Positions 1 through 9,262 of a DNA stretch of 64,000 nt are shown in pieces. This DNA is from Uloborus plumipes. Taxonomy: Eukaryota > Arthropoda > Arachnida > Araneae > Uloboridae. Both the position numbers and the translations under genes were made by a program. The stretch is taken from positions 16,356 to 80,355 of the forward strand of contig JAXGGA010005201.1 in the NCBI GenBank assembly GCA_038373865.1, given 5' to 3'. The stretch's first letter is position 1; each line of letters starts with the position of its first letter. The notes below the pieces were generated by a model. The model did not search any database, was not told the DNA's origin, and saw only the letters and a program-made list of their open reading frames with translations.

Positions 1-20
1 GGTGCTACGGACTCGTTACA
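1..20 (+). repeat. 3' end of the 5' LTR
   Basis: Positions 2-20 are identical to the last 19 bp of the downstream LTR (5696-5714). It ends in ...TTACA, with the CA terminus usual for LTRs, and is followed directly by the leader and primer binding site. Confidence 0.9.
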
Positions 21-24
21 ATTT

Positions 25-42
25 TGGCGCCCAACGTGGGGC
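25..42 (+). other. Primer binding site, tRNA-Lys(CUU) type
   Basis: TGGCGCCCAACGTGGGGC begins four bases after the LTR end. Its reverse complement is the last 18 bases of animal tRNA-Lys(CUU), including the CCA tail. The match is perfect against the tRNA sequence as I remember it. This is where minus-strand DNA synthesis would start. Confidence 0.85.
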
Positions 43-117
43 ATCTTCAAGGACTTTCTTGGAATTATCTGTGAACTTGGACTTTTCTTCCTAAGGACTT
101 TTTGACTTCGGAATTTT

Positions 118-1221
118 ATGGTGATTACCCGAGCAATGGATGAACAACTGAAAAAACTCCTTGATGCGATCAACGCTGTTAAAATTGACCTCAAGAATGA
201 TATGGCGATTATGGCTACTAATCAAGAACAATTAAAGAGTGATTTAACCGCTAGCATAACTTCAAGTCAAGAAGAAATTAAGAATGATTTAGCCGCTAGC
301 ATAACTTCAAGTCAAGAAGAAATTAAGAGCGATCTAACGTCAATGAAAAGTTTGGTGGAAACTAAATTTATCAACATGGAAAATAAAGTGGAGACTCTAG
401 AAGATCGAATCATCACAGCAGAAAACCATGTGGAAAAGAAAATTAAAGAACTTGAATCAAAGTTATCAGGATCCTGCAACAACTCAGACAGCGTTGAGAA
501 TCGAATCACCACAGTAGAAAACCATGTGGAAAAGAAAATTAAAGAACTTGAATCAAAGTTATCAGCATCCTGCAACAACTCAAGTGACTGTGTAGCTGCA
601 GCGGGAACTTCTCGTCCATCCATCAAACTGGCCACGTTTGACGGGAAGACCTCGTGGAATATTTACAAGAAGCAGTTCCTCATCGTTGCAGAAGCAAACT
701 CCTGGGACTCTTCCACGAAAGCCTGTCAACTTGCAGCCTCGCTGAGAGGGGATGCAGCTGATATACTACAGACCTTCCCAGAGGACAAGCACCATGACTT
801 CGAAGCCTTATCATCGGCCTTAGAGCTTCGCTTTGGCGAATCTTGCCAAAAAGAATTCAGCCAACTTCAGCTCAAATCCCGACTCCAGAGGGCTGGAGAG
901 ACTTTGCAAGTTTTTGCAGCAGACGTTGAGAGGCTTTCCCATCTCGCCTTCTCGGACTGTCCTTCGAGTGTTCGCGATAGCCTGGCCCTGAACTACTTCA
1001 TAGATGGAGTGCGAAATCCAGAAGTTCAGATGGCTCTCCGGATGGCGGACATTAAGGATCTTAAATCCGGTCTGGTCTACGCAATGAAGTTCGAGGCTGC
1101 ACAGCAAACATCCCGCAAGGATCGCCATACAATCAGAGGCGTAGAAGTGAGTGACCCGGATTTGAACTCAACTTGTCTCCGGAAATTAAGCGACAAATCA
1201 ACGAGATCTCGGGGACCCTGA
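118..1221 (+). CDS. gag: Gag polyprotein (Ty3/gypsy), zinc knuckle encoded in the next frame
   Basis: A 367-residue structural protein that would assemble the cytoplasmic virus-like particle. Residues 1-155 are charged and rich in E/K/S/N, predicted coiled coil, and contain two internal duplications (a 15-residue unit at about 42-71 and a 32-residue unit at about 96-159). Residues 168-330 look like a retrotransposon capsid domain: it opens with the FDGKTSWNIYKKQF stretch, then alternating helices to about LKSGLVYAMKFE. The frame stops just after the capsid, before any nucleocapsid. The only CCHC knuckle lies in the pol frame, so a full Gag needs a frame change in the 1155-1221 overlap. I use the ATG at 118, the first after the leader; Met7 and Met29 are alternatives. 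The coding assignment is firm; the exact start is less so. Confidence 0.9.
   Translation: MVITRAMDEQLKKLLDAINAVKIDLKNDMAIMATNQEQLKSDLTASITSSQEEIKNDLAASITSSQEEIKSDLTSMKSLVETKFINMENKVETLEDRIITAENHVEKKIKELESKLSGSCNNSDSVENRITTVENHVEKKIKELESKLSASCNNSSDCVAAAGTSRPSIKLATFDGKTSWNIYKKQFLIVAEANSWDSSTKACQLAASLRGDAADILQTFPEDKHHDFEALSSALELRFGESCQKEFSQLQLKSRLQRAGETLQVFAADVERLSHLAFSDCPSSVRDSLALNYFIDGVRNPEVQMALRMADIKDLKSGLVYAMKFEAAQQTSRKDRHTIRGVEVSDPDLNSTCLRKLSDKSTRSRGP
241..330 (+). repeat. 45-bp tandem duplication inside gag
   Basis: Two adjacent 45-bp units (241-285 and 286-330) differ at only a few bases and encode two copies of a 15-residue segment containing ITSSQEEIK. The length is a multiple of three, so the frame is kept and the predicted coiled coil is lengthened. 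Confidence 0.9.
403..594 (+). repeat. 96-bp tandem duplication inside gag
   Basis: Two 96-bp units start near 403 and 499 and encode a 32-residue repeat built around ENHVEKKIKELESKLS. The units are nearly identical, so the duplication is recent relative to the element. Like the 45-bp repeat, it preserves the reading frame. Confidence 0.9.
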
Positions 1222-4200
1222 AGAACATTACTGCTCGCAAAGACCAGAGTAGACAACCACTGAAGTGCTGGAAATGTGGCGGTGAGGGCCACGTACGAAG
1301 GAATTGCGAAGCTCGCCAAGAAAAGAAGACGTCTCCCAAAGTTTTCCAGATTTCCCCAAGAAGTGGCGGCTGCAACGGACTCTTCATTTACGCTTATGTG
1401 AATGGGTTTCCCTGCGAAATGATTGTGGACACAGGAGCCAACGTTACCATTATTAAGACTGATGTGGCTCGTCAATTTGGACTCAAGATCTTATGGACGC
1501 CGCCCTGCGTTACTCTCCAAACTGTGACAGGTGACAAAATCGAGATTGAAGGAAAAGCGAACTTAGAAATAATGTTCGGAAGCGCCACTTATCATCACAC
1601 GGCATTCGTCGCTGACATTACAGATCCCTTCATTCTCGGACTGGACTTTTTGAGAAAATTTGATTTTTCTATTGACTTTAGAAATAATGAGCTGCACTCG
1701 ATGAGGGAAGACATAACAATTTTTAATGCTGAAAATAACTTAAAATCCGCTCATCAAATAATAGCCCAAACAGATTTATTGATTCCTCCTAGATCAGAAA
1801 TACTAATACCTGGCTCCATCAATGAAAACAACAGCTTTAAATTCGGCCTAATTGAATATCCTAACCAGAGTAATAGCCCAAAAGGAGTACTAGTGGCATC
1901 TACACTTGTGGACCTTTCAAGGAATGCAGTTCCTGTGAGAGTCGCCAATGAAAGTGAAAGACCGAGGAATATCAAGAAAGGAGAAGTGTTGGCAACTTGT
2001 ACTCCCGTAAACTGCTTCATCAGAAGAATTGATTCCTCCGAGACTGTGTCTTCCGAATCCTTGACTTCGAAATTAATTGGGAGTGCACCATTATCGAAGG
2101 ATCAAAGATACGCTGCGGAAAAATTGGTGGACAACTTCAAGCAGGTGTTTTCATCTACATCCGAAGACGTTGGTCGCACGAGTTTAACGCAGCATAGGAT
2201 CGACACTGGAGATCATCCCCCTATCAAGCAGCATCCAAGACGACTACCGTTCGCCAAGAAGGAAGAGGTTGAGATCCTCTTGAAAGAGATGCAGGAGAAT
2301 GACGTCATCGAACCCTCATCCAGTCCTTGGGCATCCCCTATCGTCTTGGTCCGAAAGAAAGACGGCTCCACCAGATTTTGTGTTGACTACCGACGCCTGA
2401 ATGACATCACCAAGAAGGACAGTTACCCTCTTCCTCGGATCGATGACACTCTGGATACCCTTTCCGGACACAAGTGGTTTTCGACCCTTGATCTAAAGAG
2501 CGGCTACTGGCAGGTGGAGATACACCCCGACGACCGAGAGAAGACGGCGTTTACAACCGGACAAGGCTTGTGGCAGTTTAAAGTGATGCCCTTCGGCCTC
2601 TGCAATGCACCAGCCACGTTCGAGCGTCTTATGGAATCAGTGCTGCGAGGACTCTCTTATGAATCCTGTCTTGTCTACTTGGACGACATCATCATCATTG
2701 GACGCAGTTTTGAGAAACATTTGGCTAATCTTAGGAAGGTGCTTCAAAAGCTTAAGGAAGCCAACCTGAAGTTAAGCCCCAACAAATGTAATTTGTTCCG
2801 TCGGGAGGTGAACTACCTTGGTCACATTATCTCTTCTGATGGTGTGCGAACAGATCCGGATAAGGTATCTGCAGTCAAGAATTGGAGCCGCTCCGAAAAT
2901 GTCCATCAGCTGCGAAGTTTCCTGGGGCTCTGCACGTACTACAGGAAGTTTGTGAAGGGTTTTTCCAACATTGCACGACCTTTGCATAAGCTGACGGAGA
3001 GTAAACAAAAATTTGAATGGTCCAAAGAATGCGAGGATGCATTTCTACAACTGAAGGAGGCTTTAACATCAACGCCTATTCTCTCTTATCCTCAGCCTGA
3101 AAAATCCTTCATACTCGACACTGATGCGAGCCACGAGAGCGTTGGAGCTGTTTTATCTCAAGAAATTGACGGTAACGAGCATGTCATCGCATACTGGAGC
3201 AAATGCTTATCAAAGTCGGAGCGAAATTATTGTGTCACGAGAAAGGAATTGCTCGCCATAGTTAAAGCTGTAGAACATTTCCATCATTACCTCTACGGCC
3301 GTAAATTCCTGCTCCGGACTGATCATGCCGCTTTAACTTGGCTGTTGAATTTCAAGAATCCAGAGGGCCAGGTAGCCAGGTGGATACAGCGGCTCCAGGA
3401 ATATGACATCGAGATTAAGCACCGAAAAGGCTTGTCACACGGGAATGCTGACGCATTATCAAGAAGACCTTGTTCCGAGAACTGCCATTATTGCTCCCGA
3501 ATAGAGAAACAGTACGGGACGACAATCCCTACTGCCTGTCAAGTTACTGCTACTTCATCATCTTCAGATCCTGATCCATGGAGTGACGACCAAGTAAGAA
3601 AAGATCAGCTTGAAGACCCAGACCTAAAGCCTATCATGGAGTTAATGGAAAAAGACAGTCGGCGACCTAGTTGGCAAGACATTTCTATCTACAGTCCTGC
3701 AACGAAAAGATACTGGGCTCTATGGAAATCTCTCCAGTTGCGAAATGGCGTCCTGTATCGGAAATGGGAATCTGACGATGGTAAAGCATTCAAATGGCAG
3801 TTACTCATTCCCAGATCAAGAATTCCAGACGTTCTAAAGGAATTGCACAGTAGTCCGACTGGAGGACACTTTGGTATCCTGAAAACCCTCCACAAGGTTC
3901 GAGAGCGCTTCTTCTGGAGCAAGGCGAAGGATGACGTGGAGAAGTGGTGTCATTCTTGTGACGCCTGTGCTGCCCGTAAAGGACCGAAGAGAAGAAGCCG
4001 CGGGAAACTACATCTTTACAACGTAGGAGCTCCTTTCGAACGAATCGGGATCGACATTCTTGGTCCTCTACCGAAAACTACTGATGGAAACAAATACATC
4101 CTCGTTGCCATTGACTATTTCACCAAATGGCCCGAAGCATATTCCATTCCGGATCAAGAAGCTACCACTGTAGCAGAGACTCTAGTCCAGCATTGGATCT

Positions 4201-4883
4201 CGAGATATGGGACACCTTTGCAGATCCATTCCGATCAGGGAAGAAACTTCATCTCTGCTGTGTTTAAGGGCCTATGTGATATCCTCAAAATTGAGAAAAC
4301 TCGAACGACACCACTACACCCACAATCGGACGGCATGGTGGAGAGATTCAACAGGACAATCCTTAATAATCTCTCGCTTATGGTCTCCAAAAATCAACAG
4401 GATTGGGACAAGAAACTTCCTCTGTTCCTGCTGGCCTACCGCAGTGCTGTCCACGAGACCACCGGATATTCCCCATCACAGATGCTCTTCGGCCGAGAGC
4501 TTCGGCTGCCTTGTGATCTCGTCTTCGGTCTCCCTCCAGATGCGCCTTCATCGCCTGAGGAGTACGTCCAGGATCTCCAGGCCTGGTTGGAGGACGTTCA
4601 TCACTTCGCACGGGAGCGAATCAACATCGCGACGGAGAAAATGAAGACCCGATACGACACAAGGTCCACTGGCCATGACTTTCAAGAAGGTGACAAGGTG
4701 TGGCTATGGAATCCCATCCGACGTAAAGGTCTGTCACCCAAATTGCAGTCGCATTGGGATGGACCCTACACAGTCCTTCACCGGCTGAACGACGTCGTAG
4801 TGAGGATCCAGAAGTCATCACATTCAAAACCTAGGGTTGTCCATTATGATCGGCTAGCCCCATACTATGGCCATAGTTCGTAA
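1173..4883 (+). CDS. pol: Pol polyprotein: zinc knuckle, protease, reverse transcriptase, RNase H, integrase
   Basis: The frame is open from 1155 and lies in the -1 frame relative to gag; the ATG at 1173 is only its first methionine, and expression probably relies on frameshifting from gag. Residues counted from that Met: CCHC zinc knuckle C32, C35, H40, C45 (a nucleocapsid remnant); aspartic protease DTGA at 86-89; reverse transcriptase about 350-530 with catalytic D440 and YLDD 502-505; RNase H about 645-765 with D649, E692, D717, D760; integrase HHCC zinc finger H892, H899, C929, C932; catalytic D961, D1021, E1057 (35 residues between the last two); and a GPY-type module around 1197-1199. 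No in-frame stop occurs in 1236 residues and every catalytic residue expected is present, so the enzyme set looks functional. No chromodomain is visible at the C-terminus. The exact clade is not assigned. Confidence 0.95.
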   Translation: MSPEIKRQINEISGTLKNITARKDQSRQPLKCWKCGGEGHVRRNCEARQEKKTSPKVFQISPRSGGCNGLFIYAYVNGFPCEMIVDTGANVTIIKTDVARQFGLKILWTPPCVTLQTVTGDKIEIEGKANLEIMFGSATYHHTAFVADITDPFILGLDFLRKFDFSIDFRNNELHSMREDITIFNAENNLKSAHQIIAQTDLLIPPRSEILIPGSINENNSFKFGLIEYPNQSNSPKGVLVASTLVDLSRNAVPVRVANESERPRNIKKGEVLATCTPVNCFIRRIDSSETVSSESLTSKLIGSAPLSKDQRYAAEKLVDNFKQVFSSTSEDVGRTSLTQHRIDTGDHPPIKQHPRRLPFAKKEEVEILLKEMQENDVIEPSSSPWASPIVLVRKKDGSTRFCVDYRRLNDITKKDSYPLPRIDDTLDTLSGHKWFSTLDLKSGYWQVEIHPDDREKTAFTTGQGLWQFKVMPFGLCNAPATFERLMESVLRGLSYESCLVYLDDIIIIGRSFEKHLANLRKVLQKLKEANLKLSPNKCNLFRREVNYLGHIISSDGVRTDPDKVSAVKNWSRSENVHQLRSFLGLCTYYRKFVKGFSNIARPLHKLTESKQKFEWSKECEDAFLQLKEALTSTPILSYPQPEKSFILDTDASHESVGAVLSQEIDGNEHVIAYWSKCLSKSERNYCVTRKELLAIVKAVEHFHHYLYGRKFLLRTDHAALTWLLNFKNPEGQVARWIQRLQEYDIEIKHRKGLSHGNADALSRRPCSENCHYCSRIEKQYGTTIPTACQVTATSSSSDPDPWSDDQVRKDQLEDPDLKPIMELMEKDSRRPSWQDISIYSPATKRYWALWKSLQLRNGVLYRKWESDDGKAFKWQLLIPRSRIPDVLKELHSSPTGGHFGILKTLHKVRERFFWSKAKDDVEKWCHSCDACAARKGPKRRSRGKLHLYNVGAPFERIGIDILGPLPKTTDGNKYILVAIDYFTKWPEAYSIPDQEATTVAETLVQHWISRYGTPLQIHSDQGRNFISAVFKGLCDILKIEKTRTTPLHPQSDGMVERFNRTILNNLSLMVSKNQQDWDKKLPLFLLAYRSAVHETTGYSPSQMLFGRELRLPCDLVFGLPPDAPSSPEEYVQDLQAWLEDVHHFARERINIATEKMKTRYDTRSTGHDFQEGDKVWLWNPIRRKGLSPKLQSHWDGPYTVLHRLNDVVVRIQKSSHSKPRVVHYDRLAPYYGHSS

Positions 4884-5100
4884 AGTAAATCTAAAGCTAC
4901 CATGGTGATTTGTTTGTAAATTTTGTATATAACTTTTGCCTTTAATTGTCTGTAATATTACTTCATCAATGTTATTATTTCTTTCATGTTCTCATTGTTA
5001 TTGTTTATCATGTTTATGATTGGTCATCATGTAATGTGTGCACCTGTAAATTTTCTCTTGCTTCCTTTCTGGGGATTGTACTGCCCGGGACGTGCAGTCC

Positions 5101-5115
5101 TTGGGAAGGGGGCAA
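5101..5115 (+). other. Polypurine tract for plus-strand priming
   Basis: A purine run (GGGAAGGGGG) ends two to three bases before the TG that opens the 3' LTR, the usual position of the RNase H-resistant primer in LTR retrotransposons. Confidence 0.8.
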
Positions 5116-5714
5116 TGTTACAAATCTTGTAAATAGTTGTTGTTTTTACTGCCTTGCATCATTTTCATTAGTTTTGGTTTTATCTGACGTCATGTTGCAA
5201 AAGTATCTGAAGAAATCACTTTTATCACTAGTATACCGGCCCTGTAACACTTTGTAGTTTTTACACTTGCCCTAACTTTGATAAGCATGAAGACATTTTC
5301 GCGTGGTTTTTTTTCTTTTTATTTCTAGCGTTTTCTTGAATGGAATATGTAATTTATGAATGACCAGAATGCTCCGGATTTTGCTAGAACCTTCTTTCCG
5401 TGTATAAATAGCCTTGAACACAGTTTTAGTTAGTCAGTTGTTTTCAGATTTGATCTGGTGACTCGTTTTCGTTCGCTTGGCGAATGGTTGTTTTGCTTTT
5501 GTAATTGCTTAATTACTGTTCACGTTTGATACGTGGTGCTGAGTTACTGTTGAGAGTACAGTGTACTGTTTCGCTACCTAATTGCTGGATGTTTAGCAAT
5601 TGTTTCCTGCTCATATTGTAAATAGTGTAAATACTTGTAAATAAATTTATAGTTACTTCCTCAAGATTGGAATGCTCATTTGAAGAAAGTTGAATGTGCT
5701 ACGGACTCGTTACA
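5116..5714 (+). repeat. 3' LTR (599 bp) with TATA box and polyadenylation signal
   Basis: It starts TGTTAC and ends GTTACA (TG...CA termini), directly after the polypurine tract. The last 19 bp match the 5' LTR end at 2-20. TATAAATA at 5403-5410 is a plausible promoter element, and AATAAA at 5640-5645 a plausible poly(A) signal, so U3 would run to about 5430. Because the upstream LTR is outside the window, the 5' boundary rests on the polypurine tract and the TG. Confidence 0.85.
5403..5410 (+). promoter_or_regulatory. Putative TATA box of the LTR promoter
   Basis: TATAAATA sits about 290 bp into the LTR, with a GC-richer stretch before it and a candidate start region about 25-30 bp downstream. 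The equivalent site in the 5' LTR would drive the element but lies outside the window. Confidence 0.55.
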
Positions 5715-5880
5715 CTATTATTAATACTGAAGGCGAAACTGTATTACAAGTTGATGTATTATCAGTGTTTCAGTTGTTTGTATGCAGTTAAAAATATTCC
5801 TGATCTTCGCAAATATAACAGTAATGCATTTAATACTATTATTAATAATAAAGGCTAAACTATAGTGTATGTAAACTTTG
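5715..5880 (+). repeat. Fragment of a dispersed repeat into which the retrotransposon inserted
   Basis: Directly after the 3' LTR the sequence reads TATTATTAATACTGAAGG and continues through TCAGTGTTTCAGTTG. Clearly related text occurs near 60820-60900, inside the repeat annotated at 60690-61010. The LTR element therefore landed in a pre-existing repeat. CTATT right after the LTR is a possible target duplication that cannot be tested. Confidence 0.5.
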
Positions 5881-6562
5881 CGAATATTCAATAGTTTTGA
5901 AAATCAGAGGAAAATCAGTTAGAGTATCATGAAGTATAGTTTAACATTTAATATCAATGATAGTTTTTTATTTGTAAAGAAAAATCTGTCTAAAAGTGCA
6001 TTTTGTATTTTTTTTAAACTATAATTAAATTATTAATTTATACTTTGCTTGAAACGGGGGTTTTCTGTACCTTAGCACGAGCGCAACGTAAATATCTTTT
6101 CGTTACTTTTCAGAAGAGCACGAAAGCGTTTAGCTAAAACATACGAAGGATGGAGCTCCAGCTCTTTTAACACTGCCAAGTAATTGTGAAGGAATTCCTT
6201 TTATAGCATAATGATTTCGTAGCTCTATGCGCAATAAAATTCTACATGCAATGCAGTAATAAAGTCAAAATCACAATTTTTGAACTTGCGCTAGTCTGAC
6301 TCTAAAGTAAAGATTTGATGTATCGTTCCAATTTGCAAACAAATTTATCACCCTGTTATTTTGCACCGAAGGATTTTTCAAGTCTTCTTTTGCTATTTTG
6401 CAATCTTGTAGATTTCAGAAGATTCATTCCTAAACTCTCCTTTGCTTCAGTGATTCGAAAAACACGTTCCTGACTGCATTGGCTTTATGCAGATAAAAGG
6501 TGGAATTCAGATGAGATAGAATCAATACACGGACTAAGTGGCAGAAAAAAAAAACATTCGTC
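5881..6562. other. No gene seen
   Basis: AT-rich sequence without a credible reading frame, tRNA-like box or paired termini that I could find. Confidence 0.5.
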
Positions 6563-7301
6563 GCCTGGTCTAAGAAGATTAAATGACTTTACTTACAGCT
6601 AGATGTTGCCTATCGGATCTCTTGTTTTAATACATTTAAGTCACACAACCCTATCCGAAAATCACTCAATAAAGAAGTCTCACTTGTACTATACAGAGTT
6701 TCCCAAAATCCCTGAGCCTTGCCTAAGATGGTTAGGTAACTTTACTTACATCCAGGTGTTGTTTACCAGATCTCTTTTTTTTTTTCAACACTGAAGTTAA
6801 CACTCCGAAAGTACTTCAATAAAGAAGCTCAGTAAGTAGAACGGAGAGTTTCCCAAAATCACTAGGCCTAATCAAAGATGATTAGATGGCTTTACTTACA
6901 GCCAGAAGTTGCTCATAAGATCTCTTCTTTTAATGCATTGTCCAAAGTCATTTAGTAAAGAAGTTCAACACGTACTATGGGGAGAGTTCCCAAACAGACT
7001 GGGCCTGGTCTAAGATGATTAGATGGCTGTACTTACAGCCAAATGTTATTCAGCATATCTATTTCTTACCTACATTGAAGTCAGTACTCTCCGGCAGTAA
7101 TTCAATAAAGAAGTTCAACAAGCACTATGGAGACTTTCCCAAAATTACTATGCAAAGTCTAAGATATCAGGTGAGAGGAATTTAATAAAAGCCAGTTATT
7201 GCTCACCAGATGTACTTTTTCCCTAGATTAAAATTAACACTATCCGAAAGTCATTCAATAACAGTCCAAAAAATGCTGTAAAGAGCTTTCGAAAATCAAT
7301 G
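6563..7301. repeat. Degenerate tandem array, five units of about 150 bp
   Basis: The phrase GCCTGGTCTAAGATGATTAG and variants begins near 6563, 6716, 6866, 7003 and 7152, spacings 153, 150, 137 and 149. Each unit repeats the same internal order: a TTTACTTACAGCCAG-like stretch, a GATCTCTT stretch, ATCCGAAAGTCATTCAATAAA and TTTCCCAAAATCACT. Units are diverged, so the array is old. No significant coding potential is visible. Confidence 0.85.
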
Positions 7302-7345
7302 GGCACTGCTTTTTATAAGGAGGATTTCTTCAAAATGACACCACA

Positions 7346-7677
7346 CAATGCAAAAATCAACTGTTGTTTTTACATAATAATACTGGCAGCCGGGGTTTCA
7401 ATTTAAAACTGTAAAATGGACAGTAATAAACTGTAGAGCTAGCTATTTTAGTTTCTTATTGTAAAATTAGAAATTTTAATTTATTGTTGTATTATAATGT
7501 AAAAACAACAGTATATTACTGGCAGCAGAGGTTCCAGGTTAAAACTGTAAAATGCACGGTAATAAACTGTTAAATTAGCAATTTTACAGTTTTTTACTGT
7601 CAAATTAGCAGTTTTACAGTTTACTCTTGTAAAATTAGCTGTATTATACTGTAAAAACAACATTCATTTTTACAGCG
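7346..7677. mobile_element. TGTAAA-rich palindromic TIR element, copy 1
   Basis: The ends carry CAACTGTTGTTTTTAC-type and ACAACATTCATTTTTACAG-type sequence, related to the termini of the copy at 20681-21002. The interior is a string of TTTTACAGT / ACTGTAAAA blocks, with a second internal terminus-like stretch near 7500 (ACAACAGTATATTACTGGCAG), giving a dimeric look. Non-coding. Probably a non-autonomous DNA transposon. Confidence 0.65.
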
Positions 7678-8894
7678 CATGTATCAATGTCAGCAGGGAC
7701 TATGTGATAATAATTCTAGATTTTTCATTTTATGCTTTCGTTTTCCATAAAACACCGACGTTAAATACCGTGATGTAAAGCACTTTTGAAAAGTCACTCC
7801 TGCTTAAAATGGTTGAAGTATTGAAAAATAAAGTTACATTCAAAGCATAGTATTAAAATTTGTATTCAAGTGAAGGTTAAATTATCAAACCTAATTTTAA
7901 AGTGTTTTTTTTTTTTAATTTTATTTTACTTTCTGAATGTAAACCTTCCTTCTAGGGAACTCAATGAATGAGCAACTTCTATTATGTTTGTCTTTCAAAC
8001 AACTTTAGCACGGACGGCTAATAGAATTGTAGTTTGTTTTTTTGCAATTTCAAACTTCAAATAAATTTCGGTCCTGCATTTTGAAAAAGAAAATTTCAGA
8101 CATTCTGAACATCTAATAAAAATTTGCTTTGATGTTTCTATAAAAGAGCACAGTTCTTCTTTGCTATTTTTATGTTGCGTTCCGCTAAGATAATAAATCA
8201 TTTTTCCAAACGCTTCGAGGTTTTGTTTGGAAAGCTTAATTCTAAAAATAAATAAATAATTCTCGGTCAAAAAGAAAACTTTCGCATGCATATCATGCTA
8301 GAATAAAATACTTGTTTCAAGGAAAAATTTAACAATAAAGCTAAAATGATTGCTACACGATAAATATGAAGGAAAAGAAATAGAAATTTTCTCCCCAAAC
8401 TAAATTCTTAAAGTTATTTTAAAAAAATAATACAAATCATTGAAATAACTTTCATAAATCACAGAGAGTTATATTTTTATTTACATGCAATATTTCTCTC
8501 AAATATAAATTAGCAAAACTTTGATCTTTTTTGCTAATCAAGTTATTCAAAGTATTGGAAAAAAGTAAGAAAAAAAAAACTTTTTTTAGAGCTGTTAAAA
8601 TACCCCCCCCCCCCCACACATACACACACACACACATACGTGCTATTCATGAAGGAGTGCAAATAACGTCTATCATTCCATTATTTTCACAGTTATATTG
8701 TTTGTTCTATTACTCAATATTACATTTTTTTCAGCGCAAAGTGAAAAGAACAGCAAAACTATTGAATACCTCTGGAGTGACTCAGTACTCACCTCAATAC
8801 GTCTGAAAAAAAGACTACAGTTCATGTTTGATTTTTATCGGCATGCTATGGAACTTTTAACTCTGATATGGGAAAAACTAAAAAAAAAAAAATG
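7678..8894. other. No gene seen; poly-C/CA tract at about 8604-8640
   Basis: AT-rich sequence with homopolymer runs. The only distinct structure is a run of about 13 C followed by (CA)n. The short frames here are low-complexity and not credible. Confidence 0.5.
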
Positions 8895-9262
8895 CACTGT
8901 AAAAAATAGATGTTGTTTTTAGAGTATAACACAGCTCATTTTACAATAAGAAACTGTAAAATCGCTAATTTTACAGGAGTAAACTGAAATTACTAGTTTT
9001 ACAGGTTATTACAGTGCATTTTACAGTTTTCTAGAAGCTCTGCTGCCAGTATTATATTGTTGTTTTTACGGTATAAAACAGCTAATTTTATGGTGAAATT
9101 GCTAACTTTATAGTAATAAACTGTAAAATTGCTAGATTTACAGTAATAAACTGTAAAATAGCTAGTATTACATTTTATTACTGTGCTTTTACAATTTTAA
9201 ACTGGAAGCTTTGCTATCAGTATTATACTGCAAAAATAAGAGTTTTTTTTTTTTTCCAGCGT
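8895..9262. mobile_element. TGTAAA-rich palindromic TIR element, copy 2
   Basis: Starts CACTGTAAAAAATAGATG and runs through repeated ACTGTAAAAT / ATTTTACAG blocks, with an internal GCCAGTATTATATTGTTG junction near 9050 and a second arm ending near CCAGCGTGA. Same family and dimeric organisation as the copies at 7346 and 20681. Confidence 0.65.

Larger units (their letters stand above)
1..5714 (+). mobile_element. Ty3/gypsy LTR retrotransposon, nearly complete (5' LTR cut by window edge)
   Basis: The order is end of 5' LTR, primer site, gag, pol (protease, reverse transcriptase, RNase H, integrase), polypurine tract, 3' LTR. Integrase after RNase H is the Ty3/gypsy order, as opposed to copia. 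Positions 2-20 match the last 19 bp of the 3' LTR (5696-5714). Both long frames are open and all catalytic motifs are visible, so this looks like a young copy. No env-like frame follows pol: the 230 bp between the pol stop and the 3' LTR hold nothing convincing. No chromodomain is visible after integrase. The 5' flank and most of the 5' LTR lie outside the window, so neither the target duplication nor LTR-LTR divergence can be measured here. Confidence 0.95.

Noticed and set aside
1155..1221. A canonical -1 slip heptamer between gag and pol
   Set aside because: No X-XXY-YYZ heptamer lies in the gag frame within the overlap; the frame relation is real but the mechanism is left open.
4946..5257. 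Possible env or accessory frame after pol
   Set aside because: It crosses the polypurine tract into the LTR, has no signal peptide-plus-glycoprotein layout, and is composed of T-rich codons.
6563..7301. CRISPR-like array
   Set aside because: Units are contiguous ~150-bp repeats without constant repeat plus unique spacer structure, in a eukaryotic context.
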